From Proteles cristata cristata (Eukaryota > Chordata > Mammalia > Carnivora > Hyaenidae), in assembly GCA_017311185.1 (NCBI GenBank), contig JAESUZ010003488.1:1-64000 (forward strand): a DNA stretch of 64,000 nt, written 5' to 3'. The notes under the pieces were generated by a model. It saw nothing but the letters and a program-made list of their open reading frames with translations, did no database searches and was not told where the DNA came from. Made by a program: the position numbers and the translations under genes. This document shows, one piece after another, positions 23,075 through 32,283 of this stretch (its first letter is position 1; the number at the start of each line of letters is the position of its first letter).

Positions 23075-23205
23075 GCGGGTACCTATGTGCCTTCTCAACT
23101 GTAAGCGACTGGAGGGCAGAGGGGGCAGCTCCTGGTGTTTTGTGTGCCTCACAGTACCAAGTGTGGTAGATCGAGGCAATATTTGTTAAATGAGTTGGGG
23201 AGAGT
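23075..23205 (+). repeat. L2 LINE 3'-end relic, sense
   Basis: CTGTAAGCGACTGGAGGGCAGAGGGGGCAGCTCCTGGTGTTTTGTGTGCCTCACAGTACC...GGCAATATTTGTTAAATGAGTTG follows the L2 3' consensus. Confidence 0.65.
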
Positions 23206-24614
23206 GGATCACATAGACAGTTTCGTCACATTCTCTACCGGGACGCCAGCGCCATATTGGGATTTATACTGCTTTGATGATAGATTGTCATTCCCATGGT
23301 CTCTTGCTCTCCCTGGAATCCTTTGGAGCTAAACATTCTGAAGTAAATAAATGAAGAGTAAATCTCCATATGTTGGTATAACATAATACATGTTTTTATT
23401 CTTTTTTGGGAGGGAGTACTTAACCACTTCGTTAATAACTGAGTTGTATAGGGATTTTTCAGAAAGATTTAGAATTTTCTCGCTCTGAGATCTTCTTTCA
23501 GGGATAAATAATCGAGGCTTTCGTGTTAGGCAATTTGGAGCAAATTTAGATGAGTAATTTTCGCACATCAGATTCAGTATGTAAAGCTGTTCAGTGCACA
23601 TTGGTTACCTTTTACAAAGTAAAATCTGAAGTTTATTGCCTTTAAGCAGAAGGACACAGGCTTAAGGATATTAGAATATGTATATAAGCAGACCAGCTAA
23701 AACACGCACAGGTAAGAACTAGCATTTTCAATTCCACTTGGCTAAGCATCTGTTGCTTACTACAGAGAACATGAAAGTGCAGAAAATTCATGAAGCGATT
23801 CCATCCTGGAGGTAATTTGAAATGTTATATTTAAGTTCTGATGCATTTAATTCAGCAATCTGGTGGGAGAGAAAAATCAAAGAGATCCATCAGCCAGGTA
23901 TTCAACTTTTGAAAAAGAAACTCTAACAAATGTTAGAAATTAGGGAAAAAATTGAATGGAAGAGTTACCCCCCCCCCGAAAAAAAAGTCAATAACCTCCA
24001 GGAAGCCTGGAAACTATGTAAAAACATCTTATTGGAAGCCCAGATAAATGTGTGCCAGACATCAAAAAGACCAGCTGCTTGGGGGAAGAAAAAAAGAACC
24101 CGGCATGACTAACTGGCAGAGTAAAAGAGGCTGCTTCAGGGGAAAAGGAATCTTTCACAGAATGGAAAGAGCTTAGGCCAGGAGGAGAGGGAAGGCCATG
24201 AGGTGCAGCAGGGCAGGTACAAACTAGAAAGTGAGTGAGCTCAAAGAATTGGAGGTGCACCTTGCAAAGGATTTGAAAGAAGGCCCGTGTTGAGGATAAT
24301 GGGGAAAAGGGTGGGCTAAGTGAGTCCAGCCTCGCAGAGGAAAAGCAGTCTGGCTTCTTTAAGGGGAAACCGAGCCTGATTAAACTCCCGGAGTTGATCA
24401 CAAGTTAAAATGAAGCCAGTGGATGGAGGGACACAGACACACATAGTTTAGGTTTTTAAGAATGATGCAATGGGATTCCAAGGCAAAGAATATTCAGAAA
24501 ATGCATTTACTGTGGGATAGGTGGGGGGATGTTGGTTTACTGAGAGAGAGAATGGGAGCGACCCTACTGTCCTAGATGGAGTCGTTCTGCCACCGGAGAG
24601 GACGTGGTTTCTTG
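23206..24614. other. Intron 1, nothing assignable
   Basis: An AT-rich segment around 23340-23960 and a purine-rich segment around 24100-24400. No gene or confident repeat. Confidence 0.45.
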
Positions 24615-24965
24615 GAAGGAGCAGTTGCTGCTTGGCTCTGACAGATTTGCTGTCAGTTGCCTTTGGTCAGTTTCTTTCTCCTTTGTCTGAAAAATGGGAG
24701 TGGGGGCTTTAGAATGCCGCATGAGATCTGGGATTGTCAAGCCTGGCTACACATTAGAATCACCTGGAGAGCTTTTAAAACCTACTAATGCCTGGGCATC
24801 ACCCCAGACCAATTAAATCACACTTTCTGGCAGTGGGTCCAGGGCATGATAATTTTTAAAAGCTCCCCAGTGGTCCCAGTGAGCAGCCATGGTTGACAGC
24901 CACCGCCTCAGATTATCTCCCAAGTCCCTTCCACATCTGAGATTCCACGATTTCTAAATTTTCGA
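24615..24965 (+). repeat. MIR-type relic split by MER5A
   Basis: CAGTTGCCTTTGGTCAGTTTCTTTCTCCTTTGTCTGAAAAATGGGAGTGG before the MER5A, and ATTATCTCCCAAGTCCCTTCCACATCTGAGATTCCACGATTTCT after it, read as the two halves of one MIR-like element. Confidence 0.55.
24730..24905 (+). mobile_element. MER5A non-autonomous hAT-Charlie element
   Basis: CACATTAGAATCACCTGGAGAGCTTTTAAAA, CCAGACCAATTAAATCACACTTTCTGG and TTTTTAAAAGCTCCCCAG are characteristic MER5A blocks. The inverted ends (TTGTCAAGCCTGGCTACACATTAG and GAGCAGCCATGGTTGACAGCC) are partly preserved. It is a non-coding fossil. Confidence 0.9.
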
Positions 24966-26111
24966 ATGAAATTCCTCATTAAGTATTGTCTCAGAAGAGA
25001 GCTCTAATTTCGACTCCGTGCGTGCTCGTTTTAATTTTGGCTAACTCGGATTGAAGAGGAAGGTCTGCTGAACGTGGAAAAAAAATATTTTTTAATCAAG
25101 AGGCAAGTGCTGCATAGCCTGTGTTGCTTTGCTGAGGGGAGAGAAATAAGCCGAGGCCATTGAGAGTACTTTGGAGAGAATTAGAAAGGAATCCAGTCTT
25201 GCTTGTCATTTTTTAAGTGTCAGCATGCTAGGTGATATTTCTTCCCTTTCTCCTTATTGGTAAAATAAAAGAGATCTCTTTATCCCTTACTTTAATGTCC
25301 TCTTTGCCATGTGTTTATTCTCTTCAAGTATCTTATCAAGAAATAGAAGTACAGTAAATCCCTAGGCTTCTGGCCGGCACAGCCATCCAGAACACAGCTG
25401 GGAATGTGGAAACCAGCAGAAAAGCTACATGATGGAAACAGCTGTCATAAAGCCCATGCATTCTACTTAGAGACAAGGCCTTCGGAAATTTATCATCAGC
25501 AATCACTGATTGAATGGCTCTTCTATCAAGAGCAAAATGCTAGGTCCTGGGGATTCAAAGAAGTTTCAAACAAGAGTCAAGCTTTGGAGGTGCTTGAATT
25601 CAAATTGGGTAGACAGAAGGCTTGGGTTATCTGGCTTCCCAGGCCGTGGCTGAATTGAAGTCAAGTAGTACTGGCTGGGGAGTGGAGGGGACAGAGGAGG
25701 GATGGTTTTAGAGGCGAGCAAAGCTTGACATCTGGGAGAAGTGCAAGAGAAACATGGGGTGGGGGGGACAGAAGGTAAGTGGTAGACCCAGAACTTGCTG
25801 ATCTTGGCAGTTTGTTTTAGTTCCTTGAGCACTTCTAGGATGAGGTGAATGCTCAGGAGTCACTTTAATCCTTGAGGGCACTACGATGTTTCAGGGCACT
25901 ATTAAGTAATGGCGTTTGGTATAATTCAAATATATAGAGAGTATACTTTAGAAAGAGTAGGACCTATTTGAAATCCAGAATTGCTCTTGAAAGAAAGTTA
26001 GTTAACTTACACGTTCCCCCTTTTAGGGCACCTAGTTTCCCAGTGCTGGATCAATAAGGAGTCCATGCTATATGTCACTTTGTCCTTGTCTTGAAAAAAT
26101 AAGTTGGGGTG
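24966..26111. other. Intron 1, nothing assignable
   Basis: About 25495-25610 resembles a weak L2/L3-type relic (ATGCTAGGTCCTGGGGATTCAAAGAAG). The rest is single-copy-looking. Confidence 0.45.
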
Positions 26112-26333
26112 GGGTGGCGCCTGGGTGGTTCAGTCGGTTAAGCCTTGGACTTCGGTTCAGGTCATGATCTCACAGTTTGTGAGTTTGAGCCTCCCATCGG
26201 GCTCTATGCTGGATGGCTCAGAGCCTGGAGCCTGCTTTGGATTCAGAGTCTCTCTCTACTCTCTTTCTGCCCCTCCCCTACTTGCACTCTCTCTCTCAAA
26301 AATAAATAAAAACATTTAGAAAAATTAAAGAAA
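26112..26333 (+). mobile_element. Feline tRNA-Lys SINE, sense (1 of 3 in tandem)
   Basis: The head TGGCGCCTGGGTGGTTCAGTCGG runs to the tail CTCAAAAATAAATAAAAACATTTAG. The flanking sequence AATAAGTTGGGG / AGAAGTTAAAGG suggests a diverged TSD. Confidence 0.93.
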
Positions 26334-26344
26334 GAAGTTAAAGG

Positions 26345-26485
26345 GGGCGCCTGGATGGCTCAGTTGGTAGGAGTCCAACTTTGTGTAACTTCAGCTCAGG
26401 TCATGATCTCACAGATAGTGGGTTTGAGCCTCGCGTCCGGCCCTGTACTGACAGCTTAGGAGCCTGGAGCCTGCTTTGGATTCTG

Positions 26486-26536
<51 letters not shown>

Positions 26537-26605
26537 CCTCTCTCCCCCTCCCCCTCCCCGCCCGCCCATTTGCGCTCTCTCTGTCTCAAAAATAAACGTT
26601 ATAAA
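26345..26605 (+). mobile_element. Feline SINE with (CT)n expansion, sense (2 of 3)
   Basis: The head GGGCGCCTGGATGGCTCAG is followed by an expanded (TC)n of about 45 bp at 26487-26531, and the tail is CTCAAAAATAAACG. The direct repeat AAGTTAAAGG flanks it on both sides. Confidence 0.93.
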
Positions 26606-26619
26606 ATAAGTTAAAGGCT

Positions 26620-26839
26620 GGGGGCACCTGGGTGGCTCAGTCGATTAAGTGGCTCAGGTGGCTCAGTCATTTAAGGGGCTCAGGTGATGATCTCACGATT
26701 TGTGTGTTTGAGCCCTGCATAGGGCTCTCTGCTGTCGGTACAGAGCCCACTTCGGATCATCTGTACCCCTTTCTCTCTGCCCATCCCTGACTCATGTGTG
26801 AATTCTCTCTCTCTCAAAATAAAAAAAAAACTTAAAAAA
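26620..26839 (+). mobile_element. Feline SINE with duplicated head, sense (3 of 3)
   Basis: The perfect TSD ATAAGTTAAAGGCT occurs at 26606-26619 and 26840-26853. The A-box region is duplicated: GGTGGCTCAGTC occurs twice within about 30 bp (26630-26670). Confidence 0.95.
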
Positions 26840-26853
26840 ATAAGTTAAAGGCT

Positions 26854-27378
26854 ATATATATATATTATTAATTCAGTGGCTTGTTCACTTCAGAGCTTTT
26901 AGTTGGTGATTTTGTCCTTCCACACCTTCACTAAGCCCTTAGAACATTCAAGTTCGATTTAGTTCCTTACTAATGTTACTGCCTGCTATGCTCTGCTTGG
27001 GAAACTGACATTCTGACCTGAAGTAACAAGAGACAAGAGTTGGTTTTTAGTTAGAGGGGACAGGTTTAAATATTTGAATATTGATTTCCTTTTTAAACAT
27101 TTACCAAAGTGAGTAAATGTATAATCATAATTAGAGAAGTTCTAGAAGTTTAGGAGTACACACATTGATGGGCCTAGTCTTTGACCACGTGCCTTATTTG
27201 AACCTTAAAAAAAAAAAGCCCTTCTTTTTCCCAATCATATCTGATCTGAGACCATGTACCTCCAGTTTCTGTCACATTTGATGGCACGTGGCAGGTGTTT
27301 GAGCAATGTTTATGGTTCACAAATAAGGTCAAGTATGATTTTTGATTTTTGTATTCTAGGAATGGATAATTCTTTTTA
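26854..27378. other. Intron 1, nothing assignable
   Basis: It starts with a short (TA)n run at 26853-26866. The rest is AT-rich single-copy-looking sequence. Confidence 0.5.
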
Positions 27379-27587
27379 TTTTTTTTAATGATTTATTTCT
27401 GAGAGAGAGACAGCGTGAGCAGGGGAGGGTCAGAGAGAGAGGGAGACACAGAATCTGAAACAGGCTCCAGGCTCTGAGCTAGCTGTCAGCACAGAGCCTA
27501 ACATGGGGCTTGAACCCATGAACCACGAGATCATGACCTGAGCCGAAATTGGACGCTTAACCGACTGAGCCACCCAGGCGCCCCAAC
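27379..27587 (-). mobile_element. Feline tRNA-Lys SINE, antisense
   Basis: The body begins GAGAGAGAGACAGCGTGAGCAGGG and the element ends GAGCCACCCAGGCGCCCC. TSDs AATGGATAATTCTTTTTA (27361-27378) and AATGGATATTTCTATTTA (27588-27605) flank it. Confidence 0.95.
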
Positions 27588-27637
27588 AATGGATATTTCT
27601 ATTTATCCCTTTTAAATGAATTCATATGAAGCTATTA

Positions 27638-27842
27638 AAAATTTTTTTAACATTCATTTTTGAGAGAGACAGAGTGTGAGTGGGGGAGGGGCAGAGAGAG
27701 AATCCCAAGCAGGTTCCACGCTGTCAGCACACAGCCTGATTCAGGGCTGGAACTCCTGAAATGTGAGATCATGACCTGAGCCAGACTCAAGAATTTGACG
27801 CTTAACTGACTGAGCCACCCAGGCACCCCTCCCCCCCCTCCC
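27638..27842 (-). mobile_element. Feline tRNA-Lys SINE, antisense
   Basis: It runs from an AAATTTTTTTAACATTC tail to GAGCCACCCAGGCACCCC. Diverged TSDs ATATGAAGCTATTA and GTATGAAGCTGTTT are visible. Confidence 0.93.
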
Positions 27843-28437
27843 CGTATGAAGCTGTTTATTTAAAAATTCCTGCATTTAGTCCTAGATGCCTAAATAAGAA
27901 AGGGCAAAAGGAAAAATTTTAGAGCGATTGGGAGTGGGGGAGGGGGAGCAGGAGAGGGAGAGAGTCTACCACCCAGGCTCCCCAGAAGCCTCCTTTCAAA
28001 CCTAGATTGTAGTGTTACTTATTGGCTTGCTTGGAGGTCAGAGCTGAGTGTTTCATGTAGTTTGTTGGAATCCTGGTGGACAGTTGGTTGCTTCTCAGGT
28101 TGTCGATTCCAGACATGAATAGGACTCTGCTAGAGGTGCTTTTAGAAGACAGAGGCTGCCTTTGCTCCTGTTCCTCGCTCGCCACCTTTCTGTCAGGTGA
28201 TCACTTCCCGATTCTTCCCCAGGAGGCTGGGGGCAGGCCCCAGGCAGGAGTGCTGCTTTTGTCTGGTCTACTTCAAGGTCACCTGGTCAGGCTTCATCCC
28301 AGCCATTCCTTTCATTCTAGTCCTTTCTTTTCACAGCTACTTTGTCAGTTGGCTTTCACAAGCCTCTTTAAGCCTGCCTTCTCTCTTACGGGCTGGGCTT
28401 CTGGTCTACACGAGCAGGCTGGAAAGTGGTTTCTTTC
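27843..28437. other. Intron 1; possible internally deleted SINE
   Basis: About 27930-27990, GAGTGGGGGAGGGGGAGCAGGAGAGGGAG is followed by CTACCACCCAGGCTCCCC. It looks like the body and head of an antisense SINE with its middle deleted. The rest is single-copy-looking. Confidence 0.4.
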
Positions 28438-28662
28438 CTTTTTACATTTTTAAAAAATGTTTTTTTTTAGAGAGAGAGAGCGAGCGAGAGAGAGAGCAAG
28501 TGAGCAGGGAGGGGCAGAGAGAGGTGGAGACAGAATCCGAAGCAGGCTCCAGGCTTCGAGCTGTCAGCACAGAGCCCGACGCGGGGCTCGAACCCACGAA
28601 CCGTGAGATCATGACCTGAGCCGAAGTCGGACGTCTAACCGACTGAGCCACCCAGGCGCCCC
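28438..28662 (-). mobile_element. Young feline SINE, antisense, perfect TSD
   Basis: The perfect 17 bp TSD GGAAAGTGGTTTCTTTC lies at 28421-28437 and 28663-28679. The B-box region CGACGCGGGGCTCGAACCCACGAACCGTG retains its CpGs, which suggests little decay. Confidence 0.97.
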
Positions 28663-28679
28663 GGAAAGTGGTTTCTTTC

Positions 28680-29589
28680 GGACCGCCAAGCTGTCCTTCA
28701 TTCCCCAAAGCTTTGACGTCGGTGTCCCAGCAAGCATTAAGCCACGGAAGTTTTTTTTCCTTCGGTTATTGTTTCTGTTCCACCACAGAGTTTGTCTCCA
28801 TTTGCGTTTTCAGCCTGGTGTTTGGTTAGAGATGAAAACAAAGCACTGTGTCTTTGCAAGCTGCAGTGTACAGCATGTGGTTAACAGTTACTACTTGCGC
28901 TGGTCCAGTCTGAGTGGGAGGATCATTTTTCTTGGCAGTCACTTCACAGAAAGTCCTGTTTCTTTGGTGCCAGAATAAGCAGTCATTACATTCCTTCCAA
29001 TTTATAGTCAAATTATTATCTGCTATTGTTAAAATTGCCTTAATTATAGAATATTTCCCCATGCTAAGCTTTGCAATTGCAAAACAAGACAACTTTTCAC
29101 TGATGGGCTTTGAGAGACTGTCCTTTAAAACTCCCTCCCCGACTAGGATGTTGAAGACTAGTGTTTTGTGTTCGAGGGGAGAATCGTTTTAAGGGCAGGT
29201 GGGCAGTGGGTTCGCTTTAGCCGGAATTTGATCTGAATGCCCCCGGCTGATGGCTTGGTTGATGTTCTGCCTCGTTTTTCCCCCAGTTTGGAACTAACTT
29301 TTTCTTTTTCCCGCCCCTTCAGGTCCGATGGGCCTAGGCACTCTGGGAACCGAGCCCTGCTGGCTGGAGGCTGACTGATCATTAAGCAGTGTGGCAGTCT
29401 TACGGGGTGGCCTGTGGCTCAAGGTGGAGGGCAGCTGAAGAAATCACGGGCTTCCAAAATTAGGGGTTGTTGCTTTTCTGGGGATCTGAACCGAGATTCT
29501 GGACACTGGGTGGCAGGTGGCTTCTGTTGAGATGCTCTTTCATAAGCTCTGCCTTCAGGCTGTGCTGTGAAAATGTATCCAGAATCTGT
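28680..29589. other. Intron 1, nothing assignable
   Basis: Single-copy-looking sequence without recognisable repeats or genes. Confidence 0.5.
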
Positions 29590-30115
29590 GGTCCCCTCCC
29601 CCGGCAGCTACTTCCCGGTCTCCTCACCCATCCCCTCTTACCCTGGACTATTGCACTTGCCCCTCATGGTCTCTCCGCTCTGGCTGTCACCCTTCTCACC
29701 AGCCCCGCCGCCGGGGCCATCTCACCACATCAGCCAGTGCGAGCCTTTTCTGTGGACTCCGACTGTATCTATCATTTCTCTGCTCAGAATGCTCTGGTCC
29801 CTCTCCCCGCCATCGCTTGCCACCTAGAGTGAAAGCCAAAGCTTATGAGGCCTTATGGGGTCGGCCCACTGCCCTCTCCCATGCCTGCCCACACCTCCTC
29901 CTCTGCTCTTCCCCTCCCTGCCCCTCCATCCACCCCGCACGGCAGCCTCTCTGTCCCTCGGGGCACACTCAAGGACAGGTCCCTTTGCCCTTATCCTCAG
30001 CACCCAGAATGCTGCTAGACAGCAGCGTGGCTCACTCCCTCAAATGTTTTGAGGCTTCGCTTCCCTCTTCCCTTAACTGAGAAGCCACGCTTTGTCCTTC
30101 TCTGCTTTATTCTTC
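29590..30115 (+). repeat. L2 LINE fragment, sense
   Basis: TCTCTGCTCAGAATGCTCTGGTCCCTCTCCCCGCC, AGTGAAAGCCAAAGCTTATGAGGCCTTATGGGGTC and GTGGCTCACTCCCTCAAATGTTT are in the order expected for the L2 ORF2-end/3' UTR. It is a long and relatively recognisable copy, with frame shifts. Confidence 0.75.
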
Positions 30116-30885
30116 TGCCGCGACACTTGTGGTGACTATTTCCACGGAGAAACCCTTGGGAGAGTGTGATGGTCTGGGTGAAGCATAGTTTTCTTCAGCA
30201 TTTAGACTCTGCTCTTTGGCCCATGGGGGCTCTTCCCACCTCCCACGAGTAGTGCTGTGACACCATCACGGGGCCCTCCTAGATACTTGAGTGGCCAGGC
30301 TCCGTTTCTGTCATCAGGTCCCGAGGCGAATTCTGGAGTGCTTGGTGGAGCAGTGCTGGCGAGCTGCGCTGAGTTAGTGGGGCTTACGTGGAGCGCTCCC
30401 CTCTGGTAATAGACTCCAGCCATCGTTCCTGGAATTGGGATATCCTGGGCACCCCACAATACAAAGTAAACTCTTGTGTCTGCAGAGGAACCACCCCCGT
30501 ACTGGGAATACTGAAGCCTTCGGGTTCCTGGGAAAGTTTGGTGTCCACTTTTATTCCCATAGAGACCACTGAAATACGAGTTGTTTTGAATGAGTGGCTC
30601 AAAACAAAACCCCCCGGCCCAGCAGCGATTGTTACAGTTGAACTCTGCGTTCCCCAGATATGGACCAGATGCACTTGTCAGTGGATAGCAAAATGCCCGT
30701 CCTTCCCAATACTATATTAATGGTGACGGAACATGCAGGGACCCCCCCCCAGGGGGGAGGAAGGGGCCAGCCTGTGGAGCGAGTGTCCAGGGAGACAGGA
30801 CTGTGAGCAAATGCAGCCCTAGCCAGTAAGTTTGGGAAGGAGCTCCCTGCCATGTACCCTGGCTCTGAGAACAGGGATTGGTTTT
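30116..30885. other. Intron 1, nothing assignable
   Basis: A C-run followed directly by a G-run (30749-30768, CCCCCCCCCAGGGGGGAGG) could form a small hairpin. Otherwise single-copy-looking. Confidence 0.45.
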
Positions 30886-30900
30886 CAGATTACTTGCTTA

Positions 30901-31074
30901 CTTAAAGTTTGTTTATTTAGAGTATGAGAGAGAGGGACAGAGAGAGAGAATCCCAAGCAGGCTCTGCACTGTCCTTGGAGCCGGATGGGGGGCTCGAATT
31001 CCCAAACCATGAGATCATGACCTGAGCCGAAATCAAGAGCCCGACACTTAACCGGCTGAACCACCCAAGCGTCC
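30901..31074 (-). mobile_element. Feline tRNA-Lys SINE, antisense
   Basis: TSDs CAGATTACTTGCTTA (30886-30900) and CAGATTACTTACTTT (31075-31089) flank it. The body has a deletion in the TGTGCTGACAGCTCAGAGCC region. Confidence 0.93.
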
Positions 31075-31104
31075 CAGATTACTTACTTTTAAAATTGAAA
31101 TACA

Positions 31105-31323
31105 GGGGTGCTTGGGTGGCTCAGTCGGTTAAGCGTCCAACTTCGGCTTAGGTCATGATCTCACAGTTCATGGGTTGGAGCCCTGCGTCGGGCTCTGTGC
31201 TGAAGCTCAGAGCCTGGAGCCTGCTTCAGAGTCTGTGTCTCCCTTTTTGACCCTCCCCTGCTCACGTTGTCTGTCCGTCTGTCTCTTTCTCTCAGAAATA
31301 AATAAAACATTAAAAATAAAAAT
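31105..31323 (+). mobile_element. Feline tRNA-Lys SINE, sense
   Basis: The head GGGGTGCTTGGGTGGCTCAGTCGG runs to the tail CTCAGAAATAAATAAAACATTAAAAATAAAAATA. TSD AAAATTGAAATA occurs at 31091-31102 and 31324-31335. It is the left arm of an inverted SINE pair with a 33 bp spacer. Confidence 0.95.
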
Positions 31324-31356
31324 AAAATTGAAATAATATTTTTGAGAAATGTATTT

Positions 31357-31549
31357 TAAAAAGTTTTTGTAATGTTTATTTTTGAGGCAGAGTGTGAGCG
31401 GGGGAGGGGCAGAGAGAGGGAGACACAGAATCTGAAGCAGGCTCCAGGCTCTGTAGCTCAGAGGCCGATGTGGGGCTTGAACTCATGAACCGAGAGATCA
31501 TGACCTGAGCCAATGTTGGATGCTTAACTGACTGAGCCACCAGGCACCC
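31357..31549 (-). mobile_element. Feline tRNA-Lys SINE, antisense
   Basis: It runs from a TGTTTATTTTTGAGGCAGAG tail/body to GAGCCACCAGGCACCC. TSDs TGAGAAATGTATTT (31343-31356) and TGAGAATTGCATTT (31550-31563) flank it. It is the right arm of the inverted pair. Confidence 0.93.
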
Positions 31550-31565
31550 TGAGAATTGCATTTGT

Positions 31566-31656
31566 TAAGTCATCTCTGTGCCCAACATAGGGCTTGAACT
31601 CACGAGCCTGAGAGCAAGAGTCTAATGCTGTACTGACTGAGCCGGTGTGGTGCCCC
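31566..31656 (-). mobile_element. Older, short carnivore SINE, antisense
   Basis: CTGTGCCCAACATAGGGCTTGAACTCACGAGCCTGAGAGCAAGAGTC...GACTGAGCCGGTGTGGTGCCCC is the short, B-box-centred SINE type. Confidence 0.85.
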
Positions 31657-31777
31657 TGAAAGGTTTTATTTTTAAAATTAATTAGTTAATGTAAAGCACA
31701 CAAGCTGAACAGTGAAGAGAGAAAAGAGAGAAAAAAATTTTTTTTGAGAAAATTTTTAAAGTGGGGATAGGGTTGTG

Positions 31778-31879
31778 GGGGAGGAGGGATGGGCATGGAG
31801 GAGGACACTTGTGGGGATGAGCACTGTGTTATGTGGAAACTAATGTGACAATAAACTGTTTGTAAATAAATAAATAAAA
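31778..31879 (+). mobile_element. Minimal carnivore L1 3' end, sense
   Basis: GAGGACACTTGTGGGGATGAGCACTGTG and AATGTGACAATAAACTGTTTGTAAATAAATAAATAAAA are the last ~100 bp of the carnivore L1 3' UTR. The perfect 16 bp TSD TGGGGATAGGGTTGTG at 31762-31777 and 31880-31895 proves a target-primed insertion. It is almost completely 5' truncated. Confidence 0.88.
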
Positions 31880-31895
31880 TGGGGATAGGGTTGTG

Positions 31896-31948
31896 AGTTC
31901 GAGCCCCATGTTGGGCATAGAGCTTACTTAAAAAAAAAAGTAAAAAAA
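31896..31948 (+). mobile_element. 3' half of an older carnivore SINE, sense
   Basis: AGTTCGAGCCCCATGTTGGGCATAGAGCTTACTTAAAAAAAAAAG is the B-box and tail of a short SINE. The L1 fragment at 31778-31879 inserted within it, and part of its 5' half lies before 31762. Confidence 0.78.
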
Positions 31949-32067
31949 TTAAGTTGTCCTGTTTTAAATATGAATTTAAATATAACGATTATGGCACGTG
32001 CCCTATTTTCAATACTGTGGCTTGCTATTATTATAAGGGTAAGTTGCCCTATTAAAAGAAATAAGCA

Positions 32068-32283
32068 GGGACACCTGGGTGGCTCAGTCAGTTGGGCTTC
32101 TGATTTCAGCTCAGGTCATGATCTCACGGTTTGTGGGTTCAAGTCCCACGTCGGGCTCTGTGCTGACAGCTCGGAGCATGGAGCCTGCTTCAGATTCTGT
32201 GTCTCTCCCTCTCTCTGCCCCTCCTGTGCTCATGCTCTGTCTCTCAATAATAACTAAACGTTAAAAGTAAAAAAAGAAAAAAG
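32068..32283 (+). mobile_element. Feline tRNA-Lys SINE, sense
   Basis: The head GGACACCTGGGTGGCTCAGTCAG runs to the tail CTCAATAATAACTAAACGTTAAAAG. Imperfect TSDs AAAGAAATAAGCAG and AATAGAAATAAACAG flank it. Confidence 0.93.
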
